DNA of 64,000 nucleotides from Endomychus coccineus (Eukaryota; Arthropoda; Insecta; Coleoptera; Endomychidae). This document shows, in pieces, positions 41,809-54,446 of this stretch; positions within the stretch are counted from its first letter, which is position 1; each line of letters begins with the position of its first letter. Both the position numbers and the translations under genes were made by a program. The DNA is taken from NCBI GenBank assembly GCA_958510875.1, contig OY294068.1, positions 197,742,315 to 197,806,314 on the forward strand, written 5' to 3'. The notes below the pieces were generated by a model. That model was not told the origin of the DNA and searched no databases. It saw nothing but the letters and a program-made list of their open reading frames with translations.

Positions 41809-42867
41809 AAGATCATTGCACTAATGAATGTAGCAATTACAAATTATTACATAACTCATCTAACAAGTCTCTACGTGATCTACCACTGTTCGATCACATG
41901 TTTATTTGATAAGAACTGATCACACGAATGATTTCAATTATCATTGAATGAATTACACAATTACGATAATTCGGAAAGGACATTTCAAACAGACAAAGTC
42001 GAACAGGTTATTATTGAAAAGTCAAATTGAAATACTCGCAAAAACTACTTACTAATTATACCACGCATAGAGCTATAGATAGTGTTGCTATCAAGTGGGT
42101 CATAAGCTTTAGTATATAATTTGAGGATACAAAGCCTTTATGATAATTGATGGTATAACTTTTCAGTCATTTGCATCCTTACTGTAGGTCATCCTACTTG
42201 ATGCATATAGCACCCACCAGTTCCCAAATAACTTGCAACTTGTCTCCAATTACATATATGCCCCCATATTTTAAAGTTATATCTTCCGTTCTACAGTCCT
42301 GTTTTATCCCAAAGAATGTATGCCCTCGGTGGTGGATGATAGCAGCTTCGCCTTCCTTGTTCTACTTGAATGAAACAGACTTGAATTTCAACAATAAAAC
42401 AATCGAAATGATTTCCTCTCGATTATATTAGGAGTCAAATCTGTTGAGAGTAACACCGTCAAATATATTGCCTTTGATATATGAACCAAATGCTATATTA
42501 TTGACCGAATCATCTTTTGGCATATATATGTCTGAGGTGTTATACAAAATGCTTCCGGACAAATGAAACCGAATTGAGTTCTGTTATCGCAGCCTCATCA
42601 ATGATTGGGAGTTGAAAGTCCTGATAAATGATGATATATGTAGAAGTAATGTTGAATCCAGCCTGAATAAGTTTGAAGGTCAATACGTATTCGTTTTAAT
42701 ACTTCGTGCAATGACATACCGAAGGGATAAATAAATAGCTTCTGTAATATTGCAAAATGATGGGAAATATATAACAAAAAAGTATTCATATAATGACAAA
42801 TCTGTGGTTAACGAAGAAACCGTGATTTAACTAGATTTACATCAGTGTTGTGAATAATTGCGGTTTC

Positions 42868-43645
42868 AGAAACACATACCAAATCAGAAAGAAAGTGCCA
42901 AATCATGTGACTCGATTATTCAACCAGAATACCCACCAAATTCAAAAACCTATCATTTACACGTACTTTCTTTCAACCTGCAATTTTTCATAGACATAAC
43001 AGCAGATAACTACCAATATTTCGGACAACATTCGTCGTGTTAGGTTATTAACTTCAATTTTATCAATCTAGTACAGTCAATGATAGCAGCTACATACATA
43101 TTTTAGAGACCTTTCACTTCAAGTGTTGGCACATATGCGGTTTCAGTTCATACCATGAAAAGAATAAATGTTTGTTATTCATGGTGTTCATTTATTTCAA
43201 CATTAGAATTTTCATGCTCCGTGTTTATAAATATTAATTGTTCAGATAAATTGAGTAGAACCACCCCGAATCTTATTCAGGTTCAACTTCCAGCTGGAAG
43301 ACGGCTAAAGTTCAACCAATTCCAAAAAAAAGGAAAGAAGACCCTTCCCATTAATTATAGAACCATTGCACTGTTATCTGTGAGGTCTGAAGTGATGGAG
43401 AGGAGGTTTCTAAAACATGTTTTCATTGACAGTACTAGATTGATAAAATTGTGGTAATAACCTAAAACGACGAATGTTATCCGAAATATTGGTAGTTAAC
43501 TGCTGTTGTCTGTGAATCATTGCAGATTGGGAGAAAGAACCTGTAGATGACAGGTTTTTAGATTTGGTGGATATTCTTGGTTGAATAATCGAGTCACATG
43601 ATTTGGCACTGCCTTTCTGATTTGGTATAAGTTTTTTGAAACATA
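42868..43645. repeat. Inverted repeat arms flanking a reverse transcriptase scrap
   Basis: The left arm 42868-43085 and right arm 43424-43645 are inverted copies of about 220 bp (for example ACCAAATCAGAAAG and CTTTCTGATTTGGT). Between them, 43264-43415 is a piece of the non-LTR element that continues after the right arm at about 43655. The right arm therefore looks inserted into the retroelement, with a second inverted copy to its left. Confidence 0.7.
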
Positions 43646-44210
43646 ACAACAAAAACAACACTCATCCAATATCTAAAGAGCTCCAAAACCGGCAATATGG
43701 CTTTCATCAGCAGATATCAACAGGAGATCTGCTTGCCTACGTAACACATGTATGGCAGAAATCTATTAAAAAATTTGGGGAATCTCTAGTTGTAACATTG
43801 GATATCTTCAAAGCATTTGACCGAGTCTGGTACCAAACCTTCTTGGAAAATGGTTTGCCGCCTCAATTTCGTCACTTAATATCGAGTTTCCTCTCAGATA
43901 GATCACTCCATGTGGTGGTTGACGGAGTATCCTCGGATACAATGGCTATCAACACTGGTGTTCCACAGGGACCTGTCATGGCACTAACTTTGTTTTTGCT
44001 CCATATCAACGATCTGTTGCAAGTGACCAGCTGCCCCGTCCATAGCTTTGCAGATGTTGGTACACTTCATACCGTTTTATCATTTAGAGCCCCTATACCA
44101 TCCAATGAAGCCAGAGGACCCATACAGTTCGTCTTCCAAACATACGCTGAAGCTCTTGGATTCTATCCAGAAGAGAGCTATTCTTCTGAATATAACTTAC
44201 GAATACATTG
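43264..44210 (+). pseudogene. Non-LTR reverse transcriptase relic (CR1/Jockey-like)
   Basis: The first segment reads LPAGRRLKFNQFQKKGKKTL and INYRTIALLSV. After the inverted-repeat arm, the frame 43636-44211 gives [57 protein letters not shown] and HSFADVGTLHT. The catalytic FADD box is FADV here, so the enzyme would be inactive. It is a sibling of the relic at 30300-31545. Confidence 0.65.
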
Positions 44211-44219
44211 AGGTCTTTA

Positions 44220-47200
44220 TAGTTATTTCACCACGAGCGAGTCCAGATAGGCGGACTAGACGAGCTCAAGCTGGTCACCCCTCCACTGACTCACTTCACC
44301 ACTGACTCACACGATGTTCTTCCAACATTATAGGTTTTCCACTCGTGTAGTTAAAGTATAGAACAAAAATATGAATTTCATATCGTGCTACAAGTATATA
44401 CTTCTTTACAAAGAATAACAAATGATGAAATGCACAAAATAACGTAGAAAAAACTGGTGAATCCCTCGTATCCCACGAATTATTAATAAAACTATTTGAT
44501 AATGAAGGTTTTACTGTTTATCTTATCAATTTAACAATATGTTCAACTTATTTGCAGAGTGATGAATACACCACTCCATTTCGTAATTCGATAGATTATA
44601 TTGTGCTATCTTACTATATGGGAAACTGATGCTTTCTAGGAAATGATTTACCTTTTTCACATTGTTGAAATGGACCTGGCAATATTATCATGTATTGGAT
44701 CATATAATATAGAATCAATTTACTATCTACTAGTGCCTAAAGGACTATGGTATTGAACCGCCTATAATGTACCATATAAATGAATTTTTTGATTTTTAAT
44801 ATTTAAATATATCCAATTTCTTGGTGCGCTACAGGCGTCATTATTGTGAACTGCGTGATTACCTAATTTTTGATCAGAAACGGTATTTAAAAGACGCATT
44901 ACAAGCTTGACGAAAAAACCTGAAATTAAGAAATCAAGATGATGATCTTGACATTGACCAATCCAGTTTATCGACCTTCTCAGTTCATTCGCGGAACGGT
45001 TTCGATGGAAATTATATTCTTTCAATACCAGTATGATAATATTTATTTATGAAACTCATCAAAAAAGGAACATCAAAACAATGATACGTTCCAGATCGTG
45101 AACACTCAAGTTGGAGCAAACTGTACAATCACTTAAAAGACACTAAAGTAATACAGACGAAGGAGCGGCGAAGCATATACGCAATGTCTTATGAGGAATT
45201 TTGTGACGGCTGTTTGTTTGATATACCGAGCCGTGATAGTCCACAGAAATAAGGATTTTTTCCAGAAATCGAGGAATCATTTTTCATTTATAGATAAAAA
45301 TGTAGTATGTGACATTCGAATGAAAGACCTCTCGTAATCGCATAATCTAAAACTAACTAAACCATCTTATTCGGCATCCTTTGGTACCCGAATATCAGAT
45401 TTCAACGAAATATCTGTAACTGCACAAGAGCTACACCAAAATTTCGTTTAAAAACAATTAAGTTCATTTCCGAAACGGAAGAAGATAGGACCATAGTTTA
45501 TATAAAGTATCTGATTATTTTTGTAAAATCTACCGTCCCCTGTAGTTACGGGAGGTCTTTCTGAAACAAATATATACAAAAATGTTTTTATCGCAATATC
45601 TCGTTTCGTTTGCGTTTTTTGAAAAAATTACAGGAATGAGAAAGTGTTCAGAACGTCGATCACCATAAGAGTCTATTGTGAAAAAATGAAAAAGCGCATA
45701 AAGTGAAAAACCCCAAATAAATATACAGGTGTCCCAGGTTTTAGTAATAGAACTTCACCAGACGATAGAAAATTTGATTTGAAAAAAAAGTTCCTATTAA
45801 TATATATGCACAGACGCTTAATTTTTGAGATACGGGTGTTGAATTTTATAAAAAATTTCCTAATTTTGTTTGTATCTCCGAAAATTATTAAGATGTCTTG
45901 ATGAAATTTGGTATCGTTGATGCGTAGATAAGTTACCACATTTGCACATAATTTGAGACCGGTATTACTTCCAGTGGCGTAGATATAGGTATTTAATAAC
46001 AATAAATTGACCCGAAAAGTGTTATCACCTTGTAAAGGCTACTTTCTAGAAACAATCTTCGATGCAGAATTCAAATCGAAACAAATGAGGTCTCTTGATA
46101 TTTCTTTGTGATTAATTACCACCAACATGAAAATCGGGTCAAAGTTGGTGGACTTACTATAAATTAAATTACATTGTAGTTATCTGGTTTAAACTATTAT
46201 TTTAGTATTTACTGTTCCTAACCAAATAAAGAACATTTTTCACTATTAACGGTGTAATCTAATGAACTTTGTACAAAAGTACCTATAGGTTATCGGGATT
46301 TTTTAAAATTTATTAATAAATCGAATGTGACCTTCGTTCCTTGAATAATGAATCATTCATATGCATAATGAAAACTAGAACAAACATTCATTAGTAATAT
46401 ATGCATAGACGAAAAATAAACAATACTTATTTGACTTTACTACACTTGAAGGAAACTAATCAGGATAAATTAGTTTTAACCCCGCGGACCTTCAGAAAAG
46501 AATGTTGTACTTTAAGTGCTTAGTTATAGTTTATTGTATATTTATATATATATACTATACTACCTCGCATATGCACCCGGAAGGGGGTATGGGGGCACAT
46601 GCCCCTTCCTAGACTTTTGGAAATTGCGGGGAATAAAAACATGGATCACCTGCCATGATGTCAATTCTTCAAGAGCAAGTGGAGAAGGTAGATTGCAAAA
46701 TTTTTTGAAGAAGTGGCAGACCGATTAACAATAATTTCGAACCCAATCTGATAGATGATATGTTGAATATAATATTGCTATTAAAGAAATTTTCTCTCTA
46801 AATCAGAAAAAATCTGAAAACTATAACAAAATCTCGAATGGTATAAAACCTGAACTGAACAATTTGAATTTAACTACTTGTTTCAAAAGAATTAACATAC
46901 TGAGTCATAATTCGAAAAATAAAGAAGATAAATCCTAAAAAAGAATGAAATTTGATTCCCGTTACGCCATTCATTTGTTAGAGACGGGCCCCATCAATTT
47001 GATCAATACTTTGTAATCTTATTTGTGGTAAATGAGGGTAGATTTATTATTATTTATTATTATTATTATTATTTAACATAACTTAGGATACTCAGAAAAT
47101 AATAAATATATGCATAAGCTTCTACTTAATAATCAGGTACATTTTTCATATTTACCGTTTCTTAATCTCCTCAAAAAATAAGAATTTAATTTCTCATAAA

Positions 47201-48380
47201 ATACTTTTCTACGATGATACTCACACAAACAACCTGTCGCAAATTGATTATTAGATTTTAATCCCTGTATCGACGTGTATTTTTGTAATTACTGAGTTAG
47301 CCTTAAATAATCTGAATTACCAATCGTTAAGAGAGCCCCCTTGGTTCTTATCTGTTTATGTATATAGAGCTACAATATTTTTGTAAGTTTAAGTACCATT
47401 GGTTCACCGTGTGGCGAAACGTGTTTTCTTTCATTTATAATAAAATATTTTGGTGTAGTGTTTATTTGTAATAATTTTATCATATTGGATTTTGTTATTG
47501 CTCTGTTATATTTTGGAAAGCAATTAAATTTCTTGTTGGATTTTATAAATAATGTGCAATAAAAAGTTTATATTCATTTATATACCTACTTATATAGCTC
47601 GTGTTATTTTGTTTTGCCCAACCCTACGAAAAATTCTGCGGTCACTTATGACTACGTGTAAAAGAAGTTTGATATCGAGCTAAAAAAAATAAGTCTGGAA
47701 GGTCCTGTTTCCTACGATTTTCAAAATTTGCAAATCGCTTTAAAGTGTTGAAAATAGAAAATGTATTGTTTTTGGCAGCCTTCTTGCAAGTTGTACTTGG
47801 CAATCATACATTCAACCTGCAGAAGCGTACCAAATTAATATTTTGAACTTAAAAAAATGAGGCCATCGAAGTAGTGACTTTTGGTGTATGTCGTCATGGA
47901 CCATATAGTCACTTTAGAATATGGTAAGGTTCAACATCATAGCGTGATAGTTTTTGATGGTTATCCTCAGTTCGTTGGGGAATCAATTATTGCCAACTGA
48001 GTGGGGCTGAAGGTTACCAGGAGTAGTTTACACCCTGTCACAATCGTTGCTAAAATTAATTTGTTAGAATTCTGAGATGCATTTGCTGCACAGGAAATTG
48101 CGGTTCTCGCAAGGTTTTCCTACTGTAGAATGTACATCTATCTGTACTAGTTTTGAAGGAGGAACTGACCTAGAGCGATGAAGTGGTGGACATCGGCTTG
48201 GAGAATTTCCTGCAAAGCCTGCATCTGTTATCCCACACACACATTGAGAGTGAATCAAGAAGTGTTTCACTTGTATAACCTTGAGTGAAAAAATGAGAAA
48301 TACATTATTGAATTGTCAATTATTCATTAAACACCAGATATTTTTTTTTGTTACCTTTCCCCCTGTCCAAATTAATGAAT
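44220..48380. other. 4-kb stretch without recognised genes
   Basis: AT-rich, all frames short. A block near 45720-45990 (CAGGTGTCCCAGGTTTTAG and onward) has the look of a common insect repeat, but no ends could be set. An isolated hAT-like CAGTGGCGTAGATA occurs at about 45973. Confidence 0.4.
47041..47075. repeat. (ATT)n microsatellite
   Basis: About ten ATT triplets with one interruption, in AT-rich intergenic DNA. Confidence 0.8.
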
Positions 48381-48437
48381 CTAATATACTAATGATTCTT
48401 GACCCAGGTATGAATTATAGATATGTTTATTATTTTC

Positions 48438-48479
48438 ATCTTTACGTACGTTTCGGTCTCTTGACCATCATCAGAAGAC
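48438..48479 (-). ncRNA. Hammerhead motif, family 1, unit 1
   Basis: Core CTGATGA and GAAA intact; stem II GGTC/GACC with loop AAGA; stem III ACGTACGT; cleavage GTA; stem I GTCTT/AAGAT with one wobble pair. Confidence 0.7.
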
Positions 48480-48965
48480 GTTTGAAAACTGATTCACATC
48501 CGACCAATTTTCGTCTTGAGACGAACATAGAATGTTACCTATTTTCAAAGAATTTGCATATAATTAAACCTAATCTTAAAAATTTGGTATTTGTCAAGTT
48601 TTCATGAGCAGAATATTATTTGAAATTTTTATACGCTTTATCCGACTTTTTTAAATTGTCTTGAACGTTTAAGTAACACTAAACGCAAAAAGATGGTTTC
48701 TCAGGTTGATGATTTAAAAAAATACCCTAGAATTTTGAAAACGTTCACTTTTTCGCACTGTTGATTAAAATGATTCCAGAATTAAATTCATTATATTATA
48801 TACATGGAATTATTTCACAATTTTCACGAGTTTATTTTTTAAATTTACTACATATTCTAGTTTTAAATACTCTATATAATAATAAAGATTCTTGACCCAG
48901 TATGAATTACATATAAAAAATTCTTGCGAAATAGGTCACAATAACACTCTGTTTTAAAATTTTTT

Positions 48966-49007
48966 GTCTTTACGTACGTTTCGGTCTCACGACCATCATC
49001 AGAAGAC
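48966..49007 (-). ncRNA. Hammerhead motif, family 1, best-preserved copy
   Basis: Every part matches: stem I GTCTT/AAGAC (five pairs), CTGATGA, stem II GGTC/GACC with loop GTGA, GAAA, palindromic ACGTACGT, cleavage triplet GTA. It is the left arm of the palindromic insertion. Confidence 0.75.
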
Positions 49008-49260
49008 TCACTATGTAAAAAAAAAGGGGTTTATTAAAACTAATTAGGTATATCACAAGCGTCCAAATCGCACAAATTTAATTTCAATCAAAAGAGACCA
49101 CGCCGTCGAAACGAACCAAGCCACGAATAATCGAAATTGTATGGTCAATATTAAAGTATAAAAAAAAAATTTATTTTTTTATTTTTTAGTAAGAATTCGC
49201 TATTCAGTAATATTCTCAAAATGTATAAGTTTTAATAAACCCCTTTTTTTTACATAGTGA

Positions 49261-49299
49261 GTCTTCTGATGGTCGTGAGACCGAAACGTACGTGAAGAC
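49261..49299 (+). ncRNA. Hammerhead motif, family 1, inactive inverted partner
   Basis: The inverted mate of 48966-49007 lacks three bases at the core/stem II junction (CTGATGG) and has GTG in place of GTA at the cleavage site. Both changes predict loss of activity. Confidence 0.65.
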
Positions 49300-49513
49300 A
49301 AAAAATTTTAAAACAGAGTGTTATTGTGACCTATTTCCCAAGAATTTTTTTTATATAAAATACTCTATATAAATGTACCTATGTAATTTTTTTTTAAATT
49401 AAAATTCAAGTAAGTATAATTTGATTTTATTTTGGACGGTCATATCTATTATCAATGATTCGAATAGAGGACCGAATTGGGTAATACATTAAACTTACGT
49501 GTAATATATTTTC

Positions 49514-49555
49514 GTCTTTACGTACGTTTCGGTCTCATGATCATCATCAGAAGAC
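49514..49555 (-). ncRNA. Hammerhead motif, family 1, unit 2
   Basis: Core CTGATGA and GAAA, stem I GTCTT/AAGAC, palindromic stem III and GTA site are intact. Stem II is GATC/GACC, with one A-C mismatch. Confidence 0.65.
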
Positions 49556-50744
49556 GTTTGAAAACTGAATCACATCCGACCAATTTTTGTCTTGAGACGA
49601 ACATATAATGTGGCCTATTTCCAAAGAACTTGCATACAATTAAATCTAATCTTAAAAATGTGGTATTGTTCAAGTTTTCATAAGTAGAATATTATTTGAA
49701 ATTTTTATGCGCTTTATCATGCTTTTTTAAATTGTCATGAACGTATAAGTAACGCTAAACGCAAAACCCTTGGTTTTCCAAAAGATGATTCCTCAGGCTG
49801 ATGATCTTCAAAAAAAAACCAAAGAATTTTGAAAACGTTCACTTTTTCGCACTGCTGATTAAAACGATTCCAGAATTAAATTCAATATATTATAAATTTG
49901 GAATTATTTCACAATTTTCACGAGTTTATTTTTTAAATTCACTACATATTCCAGTTTTAAATACTCTATATAAATGTACATATGTAATTAAAAAAAAAAT
50001 TAAATTTAAGTAAGTATAATTTTATTTTATTTTGGAGGGTCATATCCATTATCAATGGGTTCGAATAGAGGACTAAATTAATGTTCGATTTCACAAGATG
50101 TATAGTATAGAAACTTCGCAGTTGTTGAAAGAAGAGATATCGGAATCAGAATGTCCTAGAGCAGGTTATGTAACAAATAAACATTTTAAAGTATAACCGT
50201 GTATGCTGTATGACACATTATTTACATTGTATCCAGATTCACCTGTTAAGTCACAAAATTGCCGATTGGACCTTGAAATTAACTAAATCAATAAGTGTTA
50301 CTTACGAGCTATATACACCAGGTTGTAACCACGTGGTACGCGACCGCTTCTACGTGAACTTCCCACCAAACTAATCAACTTCGGAGAACGTGAAGTAAGA
50401 ATCAACTAACTAAACGTCACCACTTCCCTCTACGTCGTCTATTCGTCGAATAATGCCGCTTGCCAATTACAGATTCGTCCCGAATCGGATGTTTGAACTT
50501 TTAAGATGTTCACATTCAATATTCATCATAAACGGGAAGCGACCCAGACTCGGGCACGGACCCTACTATCTGATCGGGCATCCGGACTTGGTGGAAAACG
50601 CAGTTGTTTATAATTAACTACTATAAACCGAAAAATTAACAGGGAAAAGGGTTTTTCCTTGACAAATTTGAAGTAATTTCAAAGTACCGTTTGAAATACG
50701 ACTGCAACCAAAAACTATAACGCCCAAGTATCCACTTTAGAACC

Positions 50745-51215
50745 AAATGTTGAAGACTTATGAGGTAATAGAAAAAGCTTGTCAGACCTTATCAGATATA
50801 TTGCTATTCGAGCATTCTACCTAAAATATACTTTCAACATTATGAAGACGCATGTAGGAATTTGCAAGGGTTTCAATCAATCAAATTAATATAAATCTGA
50901 CTTAATGATTGAACGTTTGTTCTGTGATTTACAGACTTGGAGTCACGTTTTATGTGAATCTTTTCAGAATAGATCTTTTATAATAATTGGTTCCTTTATT
51001 TAAAATATTAACATTTATGTAGGTATTCAAATTCATGGTTATAATCAAAACAATGTTCAGCAAGGGCGGGGGAATGTTCTAAGTATTTGTTTCTAGTACT
51101 ATACTTATGGTCATACATTATTTTTGCAAATATTGTTTGGAGATTCTTGTATAACTCCCATCGCAATCTAAACAATTTAATTTGTATACTGTGTGGGTTT
51201 GTTTATCTTTAGGTA
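50745..51215 (-). pseudogene. Penelope-like element C-terminal fragment
   Basis: The minus strand reads HTVYKLNCLDCDGSYTRISK (about 51205-51120; GIY-YIG core with a CxxC pair), a stop, and further on NYYKRSILKRFT-like sequence. It is parallel to 41046-41460 with more decay. Confidence 0.6.
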
Positions 51216-52140
51216 TTGAATGTTTTTTGTGATAGAAGGAGAGATCGTGCTAGTGAGAGCGAACTAACATGTGCAAGAAGGACAGAATGTCCTACATGCT
51301 CTCAGTATAGAAATATTCATTCCCACCTACAAGTATTGTAGTTCATCTGGAAATGTCTTATTTACTTGTCATTTGTTTTATCCATTACTTGTTATTATAA
51401 TACAAATCTTTCACATATTCTGATTATTAACACTCAGTTCAGTGAATTGTCACCTATACTTAAAGTTTTTGGAGAGCTGGATCGGAACTAGGAAATTTAT
51501 TTAATCAAATGAAAATTTCCGAATGCACATGAAGAGCCAATCTGCAAAATCATTGCAAACCAATATTTCACTTCTACAAATCTCAAGGATTCCAAGCTTA
51601 TACATATTTAATATACTAATTTCAATAAAGAAAAACGTTAACATGTACAAGAAAATCAATGATTACATTCTCATGATAGTAGATCTGATGAAGAATACAT
51701 TTCTCTCCAGACTTTCAGTAGCAAAAACACTCATTTATAAAGGTTCAAAAGGTTTTGACAATATTCTTGAAATTCTGCCTCTGGCTTATAAGATATTTTT
51801 TTATGACAGGTGAATAAACTGCACATCAAAACAAACGAACATAACACTCGAATGAATTATTATCAAGTAGTTGATGTCACATACAGAGCATCCTTCAATT
51901 AGGCCTCAATTCAAGGGATTTCTCTTATCCTGTATATTGAGTAATGTAATGTGACCCCTATATAATAAAGATAAAATATAAGATCTATGTTATATAAAAT
52001 GCAAATACCACTTATTTATAGAAGACTGACCCATCACAAAATCTCCGAATCTATAAAGGGGACTGACTTGAAACTTGACAGATATGTTCCTTACGATGTC
52101 AAGGTGAAAAGTCCCTGAGAAATGAAACCAGAAATGATTT
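51216..52140. other. Stretch without recognised features
   Basis: AT-rich. A 96-residue frame at 51523-51813 has no recognisable motif and an ordinary AT-driven composition. I do not call it a gene. Confidence 0.4.
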
Positions 52141-52163
52141 ATTTGGTAAAAAAAAAACTTACT

Positions 52164-52475
52164 TTATTCCTCAACACAATCTTCTTGTAGCCCTATATAC
52201 TTCGTCAAATATTTTTCTAATTTTTCGATTCTTTCCAAATAATACGATTTCGGCAATCCTTCAAAGTAGGCGATTGTTTCAGCGATGACCTCATCGTTGA
52301 AGCCAAATCTCTTTCCGCCGAACCATTTGTTCAAGTGTGGAAATAGATAAGAATCGCAGAAAGACAAATCTGGAGAATATGGTGGATGACCAACCAATTC
52401 GTAGTGCAATTCATGCAATTTTGCCATTGCGACTGCTTTGTCCTGGTGGAAAACACTTTTTTCTCCTTACAAAAT
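52164..52475 (-). pseudogene. Mariner transposase C-terminal fragment
   Basis: Minus-strand frame with FHQDKAVAMAKLHEL-like sequence, then GHPPYSPDLSFCDSYLFPHL and FNDEVIAETIAYFEGLPKSY. This includes the last catalytic Asp region (PYSPDL...CD) of a mariner DD34D enzyme, to the stop at 52164. Everything N-terminal of about 52475 is missing. It is the same subfamily as the split copy at 53439-56440. Confidence 0.8.
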
Positions 52476-53438
52476 ACTTCAGGGTTGAAAAAATTCCATT
52501 TTATTGACAGATAATGTTCATCAAGTTAAGTTTCTTTAGCTTAATATACAGAGACGATAAAGAAGAAAATCATTTTTTTTTAATTTTTGGAGTGACGTAA
52601 CTTTTTGCGGGAGGGTTTTCTCAAAAAAATGTATATCAAATACTCCCCTTAATTGTTATCAGAGAATCATGCCTTACATATTTTCGGAGTTATTTAGATA
52701 TACCCTGTAGAAAATAACTTGTTTACAGTTTAAAATATAAGCGATGATTAAGAAATATCAAAATATTAATACACACATATATGATGTTTCGACTCATGCG
52801 AGCAGGATAAAGTTAATTTTAAGAAAAAAGTTCATTTAAAGTGTTTCCCATATTTAGAGGGTTGTACCCTCTAAAATAGTCATCCCCCAAAGTGGTTTAT
52901 ATCGACCCCTGGGGGTTGACTCCGACCTGCAAGGTTTCCATGTCAGTGAAAAAAGAATTGGAACTGCATAAGAGGTAAATGGGGTTGGGGGTTCACGAGA
53001 GTGAAACCCATCTATGCAGACCGCCAGCAAAATTTTAGCTCCCCGTTAATGTGATAGTTCACCTCACACAGATAGCACCTATATAGGTATTACCTTTTCC
53101 ATCATTAACAGCAAAAATACTGAGTGCAGAAGGTACGGAAACGTTTTATTCGAATAAGTCAATTTCTTACCCCTCTACTCGCAATAACTTCAAGCAGCGT
53201 TTCGCCCAAAAACAATAGTGTCATCTTCAGTGAATACACCATTAATAATCATTTTACCAGGTGGTGTTTTTTGTGCTTAGGTAAAACCAGTGGTTCAACC
53301 TTGGAACAAAGTTGGTTTTACCTTGAGACAAACTGAAATAATCGAATAATGTTGATTTTATAGTGAGAATTTAATATTGAATGAATGAAAGCCACGACGT
53401 ATTGTAGGAGAACATGAGCTACACTACTGGGGCTTATT

Positions 53439-53924
53439 TTATTTCTCAATATAATCTCCTGGTAGCCCGATGCTTCGTCCAACGTATTTATAATTTTCCG
53501 GTTCCTTCCAAATAATAGCCAAATCTCTTTCCGGCGAGCCATTTCTTTGAGTTTGAAAATAGATAAAAATCGCAGGAGGCCAAATCTGGAGACTATGATG
53601 GATGACGAACCAATTCGTAGCACAATTCATGCAATTTTGCCATTGCGACTGCGGACCTGTGCGCCGATGCGTTGTCCTGGTGGAAGAGCACTTTTGTCTT
53701 TGCCAAATACGGCCGCTTCCTCTTCAAATCGGCGTCGAATCGATCCAACAGCTCTGCACAATATATACAGGTGATACTTTTGCTCTTTTCAAGCTGATCG
53801 ATATGGACGATACCGTGTGCATTCCAAAAAACCTTCGCCATGACTTTGTTGGCCGATAAATCCACTTTGGCCTCGATTCGTCAAGACAAGTGTACCGTTT
53901 CGACAGTTCTTTGGTCTCTGGTGT
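53439..53924 (-). pseudogene. Mariner transposase, C-terminal half of a split copy
   Basis: The minus strand reads EAKVDLSANKVMAKVFWNAH and FHQDNASAHRSAVAMAKLHE (second catalytic Asp in HQDNA), then frameshifted SPDLA- and GDYIEK-type ends. It is continuous in sense with 56056-56440 once the 2.1-kb insert is set aside: the sequence leads from IIHHN straight into TPETKELSK. Confidence 0.8.
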
Positions 53925-54446
53925 GTTGTGTAACGAAGCTTACATTTCGAAAGATTATTTAATTTAGATCAGGCAATAAATACGGATTTTACATGTAATT
54001 TCAGTTTGAACAGTTCATTATTTCAATAGATATGAATGAATTCCGAATGTGTATTCCGTGATTGTCACTTTTCTAAATCTCCGTAATTTCAAATAAGTAT
54101 AATTATTCAAATAGATGAATCTAATTCATGCCCGTTCAAAATTGGATTTCATTCCGATAAAAACATGTTGCAAAAACAGGGGCTGGCCAGTTAAGACACC
54201 AAACTTTGTGCAGCCTTATGTATAAAAAGGGCGAACAACCTAAAAAACTCCGATAACACTTGTTTATTCCGCTGGGAGCAACTGGTGTGATATCATGAGC
54301 GCGAATTTTAGATCTAAAAAGTAGCGTCACTTTTAACCATTGTTCGGGGCATAAGTAAAAACTATTGGCACAAAAATAAGGATTTGGTGGAGCAGACCTG
54401 TCCGGAACCTCGAAAAAGATATAAAAGCCGTGACGACCGAAAGATC

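Larger units (their letters stand above)
48880..49357. mobile_element. Palindromic PLE-like insertion with 15-bp target duplication
   Basis: A perfect direct repeat AAATACTCTATATAA flanks it (48865-48879 and 49358-49372). The uninterrupted version of the same site is present in unit 2 at 49959-49973, so both edges are firm. Inside, arms 48919-49041 and 49228-49348 are inverted copies, each with a family 1 hammerhead and the PLE end sequence. The spacer of about 186 bp is non-coding. Confidence 0.85.
48400..50087 (-). mobile_element. Head-to-tail pair of about 580-bp ribozyme-bearing units
   Basis: Two non-coding units in direct orientation. Unit 1 (about 48438-49507, with an insertion at 48880-49372) and unit 2 (about 49514-50087) share almost their whole length, and each begins on the plus map with a family 1 hammerhead on the minus strand. 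Motif spacing minus the insertion is about 583 nt. The left border carries the family end motif GATTCTTGACCCAGGTATGA. Unit 2 ends before a third ribozyme. No open frame matches a retroelement protein. This resembles a PLE terminal repeat dimer or a retrozyme. Confidence 0.7.

Noticed and set aside
44762..46002. Minus-strand frames of 87 and 109 residues
   Set aside because: No recognisable motif, AT-driven composition, no splice or promoter context; likely chance frames.
48064..48607. Frames of 68 and 108 residues near the ribozyme units
   Set aside because: The 108-residue frame lies in the repeat unit, but its counterpart in unit 2 is broken, which argues against a conserved protein.
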